Of a stretch of DNA of 64,000 nucleotides, positions 1 through 11,700 are shown piece by piece (within the stretch, counting starts at the first letter, position 1; the number at the start of each line of letters is the position of its first letter). The notes beneath the pieces were generated by a model. It saw only the letters and a list, made by a program, of their open reading frames with translations, did not search any database and had not been told where the DNA came from. Source of the DNA: Schistosoma haematobium (Eukaryota; Platyhelminthes; Trematoda; Strigeidida; Schistosomatidae). The stretch is taken from NCBI RefSeq assembly GCF_000699445.3, contig NC_067202.1:13855924-13919923 (forward strand). The letters are read 5' to 3'. Both the position numbers and the translations under genes were made by a program.

Positions 1-129
1 CTTCATCACGATAGGCAAGCCTGACCACCACGTCAAGGTAGCAACAACGGTCGGGTTACACACCAAGAGATAGGGAGTGAGAAAGAGAAACAAACAATTA
101 AACAAATGAAACTGATATTATAAACAAGA

Positions 130-290
130 ATGCATGGTGGTTAGCAGTGGAATCCAGTATGAGTGTTTCATTCTATTTCGGACATGTTACTCTGATGTAC
201 ATGCATCCAAGAGTTAATGTTCACTTCAAGATTCGAACTCACTACCGTTTACTTCCAACACCATTTCGTTATCCAATTAGCTACTGATAT
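130..290 (-). mobile_element. Smα-type SINE, inverted
   Basis: GGTTAGCAGTGGAATCCAG, GTTTCATTCTATTTCGGAC, AAGATTCGAACTCACTACC and CACCATTTCGTTATCCAATT are the inverted Smα landmarks, with the hammerhead decayed. Confidence 0.65.
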
Positions 291-637
291 TGATTAATAA
301 CTGAGTAAATCACCTAATTAACATGTTCATATTATTGATAAATTGTTGTTAGAATCATATTGTTCAATTTGAATAGACCAATACAACTTATGATCTTGAA
401 TTTACAATTTGATAACTAAATCGATGAATGAACTAAGTTATGTCACTTTTGAAGATAATGTACCTCACTCATTATTGATGTTAGTTTAGAAATGGTTAGA
501 AACTAAAAAGTACCAAAAATTATCTTCTTATATTTTGTGTTCATTGGAAAATGTACCGATAACCTACATAGGATTCTTATGGTTAAAATCGTTACTATCA
601 GTATAAGGTTGTGAAGATTATTAAGTTTTTGATTATC

Positions 638-982
638 ATGAACCGATTGATACTAGACCACCATTGAAAACTTGGAAGCATTGGACTGCAGTTTCGTTCT
701 ATTGTGGGACTCCTCAGCAGTGCGCATCCTCGATCCCGCCTCACAAGATTCGAACCTAGATCCTATCGGACTCGCGCGCGAACGCTCAATCTATAGACCA
801 CTGAACCGGTATCCATCTGTGTTAATGTCTAATTTCAATCAGTCCACAAAATTGCGTGACCATCTTCTATTGTACTGAGGTAGATACCTGTCTCTACCCG
901 ACACGGATTAGGTCCACTGGTCACGGCTTCTCACTAGAACTCCGACAATCCCCTTGCGAATCTAGTCACTAGTGAGCACATG
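638..982 (-). mobile_element. family B hammerhead SINE, near full length
   Basis: The reverse complement reads the 5' leader (CTAGTGAGAAGCCGTGACCAG...), the tRNA-like promoter (box A CAGTGGTCTA-like, box B GTTCGAATC), a hammerhead and a 3' tail ending near CATGA. It is the first half of a head-to-head pair with the next copy. Confidence 0.75.
678..723 (-). ncRNA. hammerhead ribozyme, family B, core kept with stem mismatches
   Basis: CTGAGGA, GAA, perfect stem III ACTGCAGT and C are present. Stem II (GTCC/GAAC) and stem I (GCACTG/CAATGC) each have one mismatch. Confidence 0.5.
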
Positions 983-984
983 GG

Positions 985-1112
985 GTTCGAATCTCGCAAG
1001 CGGGATCGTGGATGTGCACTTATGAGGAGTCCCACAATAGGACGAAACGACCGTCCAGTGCTTCTAGGTTTTCAGTGATGGTCTAACATCAATCGGCTCA
1101 TGATCTCGATTA
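985..1112 (+). mobile_element. family B hammerhead SINE, 5'-truncated
   Basis: The copy starts at box B (GGTTCGAATCTCGC), then a hammerhead region with ATGAGGA in place of CTGAGGA, and ends at CATGATCTC. It abuts the preceding inverted copy. Confidence 0.72.
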
Positions 1113-1486
1113 AAATCGTTACTGACGAAATTTATCCGGACTAAATGGTATTATATTATTGTCGTCCTATAACATACAAGTTGATTGACGTTATGATACG
1201 TAGATCATTGTATTTTGAAACTCAATAGTCTAAAGTAATAATCCTTAGATTAGGACAGGCATATAGGTCTTGTATGTTATATCATGTAAAGTCATGGTTT
1301 ATTATTGTTTTAGGGTGTTTCAACCTAATATCCAACAGTTGTTTACTATACAATAATTTATTTGAGAAAGTTTTAAAAGATATGATTTATTAACTTTGAT
1401 GAATATGTAATATGTGGTTAGTGAGACTAAGATGTGATGTGACACTGAGAGCCGACAGGCAGATAATTAGCTTAGTAGTAGCAATA

Positions 1487-2125
1487 TTTACGCCTATTAC
1501 CCCTCATGGAATAGCATAGACCTCTTACTAGCATTCTCCAACCTACTCTGTCTTGAACAATCATTTTCAGTTCTTTCCAGTCGTTATTCATTCTTTTGAT
1601 ATCTGCTTCCAACTCCTGACACTATGTGTTCTTTGATCTACCGCTTTTCCATTCCCCTTCAGGATTCGAAGTAAGAGATTGACTTGTGATGCAGTTTGAT
1701 GATTTCTCTGATGTTTGTCCTATCCACCTCCAACGTCTTTTCCTAATTTCCTCCTCAGCTGGAAGCAGGTTTGTTCTCTTCCACATTAAGCTATTGCTGA
1801 TGGTTTCCTGCCAACGAACACTGCGTATCATACGTAGACAATTGTTTATAAATACATGTACCTTTTTGATGATGGTTGTAGTAGTTCTCTACGTTTCAGC
1901 TCCGTACAGTAGGACTAATTGTCTTGACGTTGGTATTGAAGATTGTGACTTTGATGTTGATTGACAGACAGTTGTTTTGAGTTGCATATGCTGTTTAACT
2001 GTAGGACTACTGTCCTTGATTTGCCGATTCTTACCTTTACTTGTGCATTAGATCCTTCTTGTTCATCGATGATGCTCCCCAGATATGTGAAAGATTTTTA
2101 GCTCACCTATCGTCTAATATGTTAA
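1487..2125 (-). mobile_element. RTE-clade non-LTR retrotransposon, 3' end, degraded
   Basis: The - strand translation in shifted frames gives the C-terminal part of an RTE-type polymerase: motifs like [33 protein letters not shown] and [15 protein letters not shown]. Near 1490-1520 the 3' end shows the typical RTE tail ending in a short variant of the element's terminal repeat. Stops and shifts interrupt it. Confidence 0.8.
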
Positions 2126-2129
2126 TAGT

Positions 2130-2230
2130 TGAATTCATGAGTCGATCTAAGCTAGACCACCATTGAAAACCTGGAAGTATTGGATGGTCACTTCATCCTA
2201 GTGTAGGACTCCTCAGTAGTGCTCATCCAC
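2130..2230 (-). mobile_element. family B SINE 3' fragment
   Basis: The segment TTGAATTCATGAGTCGATC, CTAGACCACCATTGAAAACC and GACTCCTCAGTAGTGC is the inverted 3' third of family B. Confidence 0.65.
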
Positions 2231-2234
2231 AGTC

Positions 2235-2665
2235 CCTTGACCAGTGTAGTTGAACACATGTCGAATGGAGACAGTTACCCACCTAAGTTTATTGACTACT
2301 GCCTCCCATGTTCACAGCCACTTTCGGCTATATTTTGTACGAGTGTTATTTTCTATTTTATGCTGCCTTGCGGTATGTTTGTCTGGTATATAAACCCAGG
2401 ATGTCTGAAACAAATGATTCGCATAGTGGAGGCTGTTGTTGGCATTTTGAACTCAGCTGAACGGACCAGGCGAGTAATCGATTGACGAATAAATTACATT
2501 ATAACTAGCGGGCCATAAAAACACAACATATAGGTCAAAATGAAGCTTGTAACAAGGGGAATATAGATATACATAATCTAATTACTGAATATATAGATAA
2601 TATTAGTCCATTCATAGCTCTCTGAAGAGTTACCCATAATTCAATCTCCACTCGGATATAACATT
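2235..2665. mobile_element. rearranged LTR-family fragments
   Basis: Bases 2250-2480 match the central-3' part of the LTR at 5.2 kb in + orientation, including GGTATATAAACCCAG. Bases 2500-2665 match its 5' part in - orientation, ending in CGGATATAACA. Opposite orientation of the halves indicates inversion or nested insertion. Confidence 0.6.
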
Positions 2666-2824
2666 GTATTCTTAGAAACGTTATAGCCTAATCATTATTA
2701 TTATTAAAAAGAAACTGATATCCCTAAAACGCATCAACTTTATATGTCACATTTTCAAAAAATAATAATAATTTCAGATCAATTGTTTATATTGATTGTA
2801 TTGAATCAATTAATCAATAGTATT

Positions 2825-2986
2825 CTAATCAATAAAGATTATTATCATTACTATTATTATTATTATTACTATTATTACTATTGCTGTTGTTACTATTATC
2901 ACTACCATCAATAGTATTATTACTATTATTGTCATTATTACTATTAATACTACCATTGTTATTATTACTATTATTACTATTACTAC

Positions 2987-3034
<48 letters not shown>

Positions 3035-3035
3035 G
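2825..3035. repeat. imperfect ATT/ACT trinucleotide microsatellite
   Basis: About 200 bp of ATT units interrupted by ACT, CCA and GTT ends with a purer run of about 40 bp. The homopolymeric Asn or Ile frames across it are artefacts. Confidence 0.9.
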
Positions 3036-3194
3036 ACTGTTTGCATATGAATATTGATGATTTGGATAAAAACAACTTGAATCCAGATTCATAGTTTATT
3101 ATTAATAATAAAAAGCCTTCAATGAAGTAATTCATACTTCGATAGGTGTACACCTATTGTCAAACACTTGAATTAAAAATACAATTATATTTCT

Positions 3195-3520
3195 TGAGTC
3201 AATTGAAGCTAGATCACCATGGAAAACCTGAAAGTACTGAACGGCCGTTTCATCCTAGTATGGGACTCCTCAACAGTGAGTACCCATGAACTCGCCTCCT
3301 ATGAGATTCGAACCCAGGACCTATCAGTCTCGCGCAAGAGCGCTTGACCACTGGACCACTGAGCCTGTATCCAATGGTGTTAATGTCTAACTGCGCACTG
3401 CTGAAAAGTCCCACAATAATACGGAACGGTCGTCCAGTGCTTTCAGGTTTTCCATGGTGGTCTAGTTTCAAATGACTCATGATTTCAACTTTTGAAATTA
3501 CTAAAAACTCCTCAAAACCC
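3195..3520. mobile_element. head-to-head family B SINE pair
   Basis: Bases 3195-3390 are an inverted copy (TCACCATGGAAAACCTG...CACTGAGCC). Bases 3390-3520 are a + copy of the 3' half (GCGCACTGCTGAAAAGTCCC...CCTTCTGATAA). Confidence 0.65.
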
Positions 3521-3599
3521 CTTCTGATAATTATATTTCTGTATTATACATGATTTCAAAACCTTCTCTTTAGTGACAAGATGAATTTTGTGTTTGAAA

Positions 3600-4130
3600 C
3601 CACATAGAGATCTTAGTTAGATAACTATCGAAAACTAGGAAACATTGAATAATTGTCACATTCTAGTTAGTATTGAACTCCTCAGTAGCTGTTCGCGTCT
3701 ACAACTCAATCAAAAGGGATTGGATTCAGGATCTTTGTGTCTGTTTGCTAGTGTCTAACCTTAAGACCACTGAGTCAGTATCTAACGGTTTAAATGTATA
3801 ATTTTAATCAATATACCATATTATTCAACCGTTTTTTAATCCCATATCCAATGGAGTTCAGTTATGTTGGGTGTGAGGCTGTTGCCATTAATATGACTGG
3901 AATGTGGTTGTACTATATCTCGAATTGATTAAAGTTAGTTAAGTAAACCAATGTATGCCGAATAAATAGTCTGAAGGTTAAACGCACGTTACGAGACATG
4001 AATGTCATGGGTTCGATTGATGATGGAGTTGTGAACGAGCACCATCGATGGTTCTAGTATTATGATGAAATAGTAATCTAGTACTTCCTAGTTCTTAATA
4101 ATTGTCTGACTTGAGTCATTTCGTAATAAA
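3600..4130. mobile_element. two highly decayed family B copies
   Basis: An inverted copy at about 3600-3825 (CTCCTCAGTAGCTGTTCGCG, GAATCTAACC-like) is followed by a + copy at about 3855-4130 (GGAGTTCAGTTATGTTGGGT, CTCGAATTGATTAAAGTTAG). Both are strongly diverged from the other copies. Confidence 0.45.
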
Positions 4131-4194
4131 ATCATAGAATTTAACAGTCTCTACAAGCCCTGTACATTGACAAGATGAATAACTGACCCATAGC

Positions 4195-4330
4195 TGTAAA
4201 AGTTTAATGGTTCGTGTTTTTTTAGCCAGTTAATTTTCTACGGGATGGGGTCACTAATCCCATACCTGACCCTCATCCTTTACCCGAGCTTTGGACCAGC
4301 AGTAACCTCAGAGGAGCTCCAGGTGGACTC
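4195..4330. repeat. retroelement-related repeat fragment
   Basis: TTTTCTACGGGATGGGGTCA, TTTACCCGAGCTTTGGACC and CAGTAACC are shared with 12145-12250. The fragment is GC-rich relative to its flanks and was probably derived from a larger element. Confidence 0.5.
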
Positions 4331-4419
4331 ATAAATAATAACTGTTCAAATTACATAAGGATTAGAGATTATATTATATCACAAATGTATAAATAAAAAA
4401 GACAGAATTATTAGAATGA

Positions 4420-4790
4420 TCATTAACTTGATTTGTAAAAGTTTACATTTCTTGATGTTGATATTAAAGATTCCAACTGATCAGTCGGTAAAACTGTGAT
4501 ATATCTGTGATGTGTGCTACTTATATTGACATAAGTAGTATATGATGTTAGTCGTGAACAGAAGGTCTGGTAGCAGAGAGACAAGAGGATCGGACAGTAA
4601 AGAGTGGAAACAGGATGCAATTTGTATGACAATTCAAGAACGATGAAGTCTGAGTCATTTTGAGGCAATTGGTGGACATTTTGCAAATTAAGCATTTACT
4701 TTATGATTGTTAGATTTTATTAACAAGTCCTGTATTCTACTGTCCCTACTTGTGTTCTATTCACTACATGCCGACAACCTTATCTAATTT
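4420..4790. repeat. palindrome-bearing dispersed repeat
   Basis: The stretch GTGCTACTTATATTGACATAA with AGTAGTATATGATG is the degenerate palindrome. It is followed by GAACAGAAGGTC, GTCTGAGTCATTTTG and TGTTCTATTCACTAC as in the 59.1 kb copy. Confidence 0.55.
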
Positions 4791-5216
4791 TAAGGATGAT
4801 CTTGAGATCGACCGATCAACAACAACAAAATACACATTCAATCAGAATGAAGCTTTGATGAGAGAGTTGTAAAATGTAGAGAAGTAACTAAATTTTAGAG
4901 GATTAAAATCTTTAACATGATTAATGAACTGATTGAGACTAAATATCAATAACTTGAGCTGAAAATAATTGTATTATAGTCCGGTTAGATCCTTATTTCT
5001 AGCTTTAGATCTCTTAAAACTTAACTTCTAATCATAAAACTTCGAAACCCTTGATTGTTATTCTAACATAATGATCTTAACAGTTCAATCTACAAAAAAA
5101 AAATCACCATTCAAACCTTTCAAAAGAAACGAAATATGATGAAAATAATAAGTTCCACAAACAAAACAGAGTTTTGAATTCATGCCAATATTTAACATCG
5201 GTTAGCTGTCGGTATA

Positions 5217-5730
5217 TGTTATATCCCGATGAGAATAATGAATGGTAACTGTTGAGATCTATTCTTCGACCATTACTATACGTATATTTTTATCGTATAA
5301 TTGTTAAGTAACTAAACTATACATATTCGTGTCTCTCTTATCATAAGCTCTATTTTGACCTATGAACTATTATTATGTGATGTATCATTCTTGAGTTATA
5401 CCCCGTATAATAATTACTACCTCTCTCATTCACAGCCACATTTGGCTAATTCTTGTACAAATGTTGTTTTCTATTTTATTGGTACGTTGTTGTTTGTTTG
5501 ATTGGTATATAAACCCAGTATGTTTGAAATACATGATTCATATCACAGAGGCTCAGATTGGTGTTCTGGACTTAACAGGCAGGGTTAGGCAGGAAGCAGG
5601 ACTGATAAGGACTCTAGACTACTCGTACTTGTTTTATGCGTCATTGATCCGGTCGATAATTCACTATTCTCTAATTGGCGGCATTGTGACGTCATACACT
5701 GATAGGGGCACAAACCCACAAGTTATAACA
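5217..5730 (+). mobile_element. solo LTR with 5-bp target-site duplication
   Basis: The element starts TGTTATA and ends TATAACA, perfect terminal inverted repeats of LTR type. GTATA is present immediately before (5212-5216) and after (5731-5735) and is read as the target duplication. TATATAAA at 5506-5513 would be the LTR promoter. No internal gag/pol sequence adjoins, so this is the product of LTR-LTR recombination. Confidence 0.85.
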
Positions 5731-6274
5731 GTATAGTATAATTTTACCTATACTCTATATGTATTTGTATATCGTGATCATTACACATTCTAATTGTTAT
5801 CTTGACTCAATAAATCAGTGGGTAACCATATCGAGTGTTTGCAACTAAAGGTATTGTATTAAATTCTTAGTGTGAACATCAACAACACTGAGATTCAGGT
5901 ACATCCAATCAGCTGACAAGTCACAAATGGAACGAAATGTTCATCTTGGATTCAACTGCTAGACACTATACAACCTTAATAGTAATAACAATAATAATCA
6001 ATTATTCAAATTAAAAAGAAAGAAAACTATATATATAATTAGCAACTGACTATGTGAACACATATTTATCATCGTATACAACTAAGCATCCATATTCCTT
6101 CTTAAAATGTGAATACATGTTACACATGACTGAAAGGAAATCGATTTCAGATTTCATTCGCAGCCCAATTGATTAAGCTATTACTTACCATACACACAAA
6201 TACGAGTCGGATGATTATAGAAAACAATATTTTAGATTCTGCATTAGTCAATCCAATTTTTCTGTGTAGAAAAG

Positions 6275-6405
6275 ATGGAATATGACTGACAGTGGAATCC
6301 AGGATGTGCGTTTTGTTTGTCATCCAGGTACGCTCAGATGAAGAGTTCCTATCAGAACGAAACATGTGTCTTGGATTCCACTGTTAGTCGTATTCTATCT
6401 ATTCT
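6275..6405. mobile_element. Smα 3' ends in inverted arrangement
   Basis: GACAGTGGAATCCAGGATGTG (inverted 3' arm up to 6315) is fused to GTCATCCAGGTACGCTC and GAACGAAACATGTGTC TTGG, the + arm. The + core reads CAGATGAAG. Confidence 0.6.
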
Positions 6406-7500
6406 GTACTAACTTGTATCATAATAGCTGTGTCAAGGCAATTTTTACAGAATGCACATATTCCAACTAAGGCTGATCAAATATCAGCAACGAGATAATA
6501 CAATCTATTCAAATTGATTTCTCTGTGATTATTACAAGAGAGTTCCAGTTATTTCTTATGAACATAAATGATCAACCATTGAGATCGGTCAGGTGAGATT
6601 ATATCCAGTCGTCAGACTCCATTATCTCATTCTGCCAAACTATTAAACCTGGTGCACTATATCTAAAGACCTCTTTAGTTACTCCGTCAGATTCTGCTTC
6701 TTTCCATCCCGTCTCAAGTTAGATACAGCTTTGGAATAGTGAGTAACTGGAAGACATTTGAAATGTCCCACATATATTTACAATCCTCTAGGTTAACATT
6801 AAGTAAATAATTCGTTTTCTTAGAAGATAATCTCACTACTACTTTTTTCATAAGTCTGAAAATTTGTCTGTTATTATCTATCACTGCTATCTTCTCCATC
6901 TGTTTTGATTCCTTTGATCATTACTGCTCATGATCATTGTGCGAAATATTTTCCAGATAACAATTAAGTTGCCTTCACTTCTCATAGTGCTTCAACACTC
7001 TCAGAATGAGTTTTTGGAACACGATGAAATCAATCTATCTCCATCAGCTTAAGACTTAATATTATTATCATTATTATTGTTAAAAATTCATTCACGTTTT
7101 ATAATGCACAAACGTCGTTTTATTTAGATTCACTTGAATGTACTTGTTTTCTTAAATCTATATCAGTAGTTTATAACGTCACAATATCAAATTATACATA
7201 TCGTTCAAATGAATAGAATTAATTTGTTATGTAAAACAACATAGTTTTGGAGAGATAGTGAGCATAATTTTATCCGGTCATGACTACTGGTATTAAAGAG
7301 TATCTCTGGAACATTTTGGTTTAAGAAAAAAGAAATACCAAAACATAAGTAACTGTTGTACCGTTCTCTTTTGTATCAAGCACTCAACTTCTGTTATTCA
7401 GTCCACTTTATACAATACATAAATCGTGATTTTCTAGAAAATCTATGTGGAATCTTCATTTTACATAGATATTATTGTTGTGAACAAGAATATAAGTGGG
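6405..7500. other. AT-rich stretch without recognised gene
   Basis: This is probably intron of the GPCR or intergenic DNA. Only short random frames and no clear repeat are seen. Confidence 0.5.
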
Positions 7501-7504
7501 GATA

Positions 7505-7700
7505 ATCGAATGTTATCAGAAGGGGTTTTGTGGAGATTGTAGTAATTTCAATAGTTGAAGTCATGAGTCAATTGAAGCTGAACAACCATCGAAAACCTGG
7601 AAGCAATGGACGGCCGTTTCGTCCTCTCGTGGGACGCCTCAGCAATGCGTATTCACGATCCAGCGCCCTGCGAGATCCGAACCCAGAACCTATCCGTCTA
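7505..7700 (-). mobile_element. family B SINE fragment, inverted
   Basis: AGAAGGGGTTTTGTGGAGAT and CATGAGTCAATTGAAGCTG open the inverted 3' part through the hammerhead. It is separated by only about 75 bp from the full-length + copy, which suggests insertion next to or into an older copy. Confidence 0.65.
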
Positions 7701-7774
7701 GTTTCAAGTGACTCATGATTTCAACTATTGAGATTACTAGCATCTCCACAAAACCCCATCTGGTAATAATTATC

Positions 7775-8130
7775 TGCTCACTAGTGGTTGACTTAAAGAG
7801 GTATTCCTGGATTTCTAGTAAGAAGCAGCGATCAGTGGAGTTCAACTGGGTCTGTTGTGAGATATCACCTCACTGGAGACAATGGTGACGGTGGCGCAAT
7901 TTCGTGGATTGGTTGGAGTTATACATTAACACTGTCGGATACCGGCTCAGTGGTCCAGAGGTTAAGCGTTCGCGTGCGGGACTGAAGGCCCTGGGTTCGA
8001 ATCTCGCTGGGGGAGGGGTCGTCGATGCTCATAGCCGAGGAGTCCCACAATGGGACGAAAAGACCGTCCAGTGCTTCCACGTTTTCCATGATGATCTAGC
8101 TTCAATTGACTCATGATTTCAACTATTGAT
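7775..8130 (+). mobile_element. family B hammerhead SINE, full length
   Basis: The leader TTCCTGGATTTCTAGTAAG, CAGTGGAGTTCAACTGGGTC and CGTGGATTGGTTGGAG is followed by tRNA-like CCGGCTCAGTGGTCCAGAGG and box B GGGTTCGAATCTC, a damaged hammerhead (CCGAGGA) and the tail ending TCAATTGACTCATGATTTC. Length is about 355 bp. Confidence 0.8.
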
Positions 8131-8234
8131 AATCGAATGTATTTGGATACAAAATTACAAAATCACTTAGTAAAATCTGACAGCCATATAGTAAATACCT
8201 AATTTGCAAAATGTCAATCAATCGTCTCAGACTT

Positions 8235-8390
8235 CATTTTTCTTTTGCTTCCACATCGATCATTCTCTGTTCTTGTTCTTTTTCGTTCTATCTTCTTAAC
8301 CTTCTTCTTCCAGACATTTCACTTTTGCCTGATGGTACATACTACTTATATCGGTTGACATTAGTAGTACACACCACATTATGAATAAAC
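8235..8390. repeat. palindrome-bearing dispersed repeat, inverted copy
   Basis: CTTCTTCCAGACATTTCACTT then TACTACTTATATCGGTTGAC and ATTAGTAGTAC is the reverse-oriented start of the family seen at 42.9 and 59.1 kb. Confidence 0.5.
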
Positions 8391-8655
8391 TTTTAATGAC
8401 TAAGAAGAACGAGATAATTTGTGATGTATATTTAATCGATTGACGTTAAAATTATATCAATCACTGAATGAAATGAAAATGCCTAAAATTTTAATCACTT
8501 GTCTAAGATTCCACAAGTCTGAAGTATATTCTTAGAAAGATCTATTTCTGTTTGAGTACATTGTTAGATAGTTTTAGAACTGAATAAACAATCTATTCAG
8601 TATTATAACCACACATTATTTTCTGTTATTTATCTCCCTATATTGTTTTGTCTAG

Positions 8656-8716
8656 GTTTACCTACAATACTTATTACAATTCGTACAATAATGAATTATA
8701 TTCGACATCCAACAGA
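8656..8716 (+). CDS. GPCR exon, TM4 (61 nt)
   Basis: The exon is flanked by the acceptor TGTCTAG and the donor GTAAGT. It enters with two bases of a split codon (consistent with the last Gly of a GWG motif) and encodes [20 protein letters not shown], leaving GA for the next exon. It is recognised by its exact 61-nt length, by phase agreement with the next exon and by TM4-like hydrophobicity. No preceding TM2-TM3 exon was found in the 8.6 kb upstream. Confidence 0.78.
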
Positions 8717-11700
8717 GTAAGTTTTATATTTGAGTAATTTAAAAGAAAAGTGAATAATGCATCGAGTTTTCTGTGTAAACATAAGTGGAAAGAATTTCTT
8801 ATTATATCATATTTTTACAGTTGAAATCTCGAGTTGATCTAAGCTAGACTATCATTGAAAATCTAGAAGCATTGGATGGAAGTTTCGTCCTAGTATGGGA
8901 CCGTTCATGAGTACCCATCGATAATCCCGCCCGCGGGACTCGAGAGCGAACTCTTAACCTCCAGAACACTGAGCCGGCGTCCAACAGTATTAATGTCAAA
9001 CTGTAATCAATCCATGATCTTGGGTAACCCTTTATCTATTGCCTGAAGTGGATAACTGTCTCACATCCTATACGGGCTGGACTCCACTGATCACGGCTTC
9101 TCATTAGACCTTCAGGGGTTATATATCGAAGCTACTCACTATACACTTGCTTAATCTACTATTTGAGTGAAGAATCTATGAATTACTAGGGATCTGAAAT
9201 TGGTGAACCGAATATACACAAGTACTCTTCTGACCCAGACAATGACATGGGTTGAGATTTTGAACAGGTGTATAATTGGCCACCTTCCAAATAGCATACC
9301 TTGTTTATCACTTCTCACCTACCACTTTTCTTTGAAATGTCACGTGAGCATTGATACACGGTCGATTGATTGATCACTGGGTGGTGATCAATCTCATGTG
9401 TGTCAAGTTCTTATTAGTGCATATCGAATTGTGGTTACATCTCAGTTCTACGGAAGGTCGGTCGCTGCCCGGATAGCTCAGTGGTAACGTCTCTAACTGT
9501 GAAGCTAGATGACACGGGATCGAATCTGTCAGGTAGCATCAGTTCCCTCAAGATTACAGGTATACATTGCTGACGAGTGCCAAGTAACACGAAACCTGGG
9601 TCCATGGCTTCCTGTTGACTACTTCCAACCACCATCTTATCTCAACATAGTGCACGCAGTGTCGAGTCATCTAGACTGGTGGCCACATTGTAACTTGGTC
9701 GATAGCATCAATCAATTGTAAGTTTGATTATACCAGGGGGTTATGAGCTTATTTTACACTTAGACATTATATAGAAACCAACTGTTACTAGGAAAGTTTC
9801 TCCATTATTATAAATTACATAATTTTCAACAAGACTTAAAACTGGTGAAAATTAGTAAGATCCTTTTTTCTCCCCTGTCTTCATATCAATCATTTTAATA
9901 CTGAGGGTGTACACAAATAGAGACTAATCACAACTTCAATAAAATTCAAAAGTCTCCACAACCACATACTGAAAATTATCATATACTTTCTTGTAATGAG
10001 TTTCGAGTGGAAATTTCCAGAGTTCTAGTGAAATCCATGGTTCATTAAGTTAATACATATTGAATGTGAGGCAGTTGTCCACTTGAGATAATAAAAGATG
10101 ATCAAGTAATCATTAGTTAGACTCAAGGTGTTCAAGTTCATGTGATCTAGTGTCATGATAGAAAGTTTTCATTGTTAGGTTTGTTTTTAGATCTTTATTT
10201 TTTTCTTTCTCACTCTAATCTGACTATCAACTACTTCAACAATATCATGTTGGACTAATGACCTATTTACTAATTGGCACATCGATCAATGAGCAATAAA
10301 TAACACTTTAACACTTACTGATCCCTGAGATTCATCTAACTCAGTAGCCAATCAAAAGATGAAGACAAACATCAGATTCATTCTCTACTGTACTTAATTG
10401 AATTATGCATCAAAACTAAAACAATAATATACTTGAAATATCTGACCATACAGTAACACTTTTAAGGAATTATAACGTTTACACATAACTTGATCATAAG
10501 TGATACAAAACCAGAGTATTTAGAGGGATTAATCAATGAATGATAAATTTGGAATAATAAAACATATGACAACCATTTATAGGTCAAACGTATGCTTAGA
10601 AATAGTAGAATATAAAAATACAGCAGTCCAAACTAATTATATGATAAAAATGTATATAATAGTCTTTTGTATGACAGTCCTGTTCAGGGGACCTTCAGAA
10701 GACATGACGAAAACTCCAGAGGCTCTAAATGAGCTGGATAGGTTCTATCTAGTCAGAATCCGATAGACTTTTCTAGAATATTAACTTGGTATGCTGTGAT
10801 TAGAATTCATCTAAACTCCCTAATTGCTTATTGGATGAATTGAAATGGTATTATAATCTATACCAAAAACTAGAAATTCACCTGTTTTTCAATATATTTC
10901 TGCTACTTCATCAAACACTTCTCCTGTTTCATTCCATCATTTTGATTCTCAAGTTGGGGATTCAACATATTCAAGTGCCAAAATTATATGTCTTATTAGC
11001 CCTAACCAAGTGGCGGACTGAATAAGTTCCAAAAGTCATAGTTTCATACTTCTCACCCTATTGTATCAATATGTTAAATTTGCCACTTGATTAACGCAGA
11101 ATACGGTTTACAACTACGATACACGAACGTTGGAACTTCATCGTCGCAAATCAGAAAACAGAAAAATCGTTATAATTCAGCCAATCCTCAAAAAGACATA
11201 TTATGCTTCTGTCCAATAGTAGCATACCACGTTGATATTCTAGAAAGCTCCATTATGTTCTGATTGGATGGAAACGCTTCGGCTTTTTTAGGGCCTTCCG
11301 AAGCTCCGCTGTAGTTCTCGGAAGCCGACACTATACAATAATGTTCATATCTCTCAACTTTCCTTTATTTATTCAGTTTGTTTTTTTTCTTTTCTTCAAT
11401 TTATTTATCTAAAAATTAGATTTTGGCTTTTCTATGGAACTGATGTATATTTATTAACGATACCAGCATTAATCCTATTGGGTGTAAGTAAGGAGGGTTT
11501 TTTCTTTCTGAATAATCAAAACATTCATTAAAAATCATTGATTTTGTTTCATTTAATACTTTTTGTTACCAATGGTTAATTGTTACTATAATGATAAAAC
11601 TCAAATTGATGAACGAACCAATCAGATTTAGGATAATAGATCTTGGATTTAGGCGCAAAATTCATCTGTCCATTTGGTTAAATGGTGTTTGAACATAATG

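Noticed and set aside
2825..3092. Two overlapping frames of nearly pure Ile or Asn on the - strand
   Set aside because: They are translations of an ATT microsatellite, with no flanking domain or splice context.
1..8655. Upstream GPCR exons (TM1-TM3)
   Set aside because: I looked for a TM3 exon ending in a GWG codon with a phase-1 donor and found none. The gene probably starts before the window.
9471..9540. tRNA gene candidate (GCCCGGATAGCTCAG...)
   Set aside because: Boxes A and B are present but no acceptor stem closes at the 3' side. It continues into a SINE body with a hammerhead, and an inverted relative exists at 18.8 kb.
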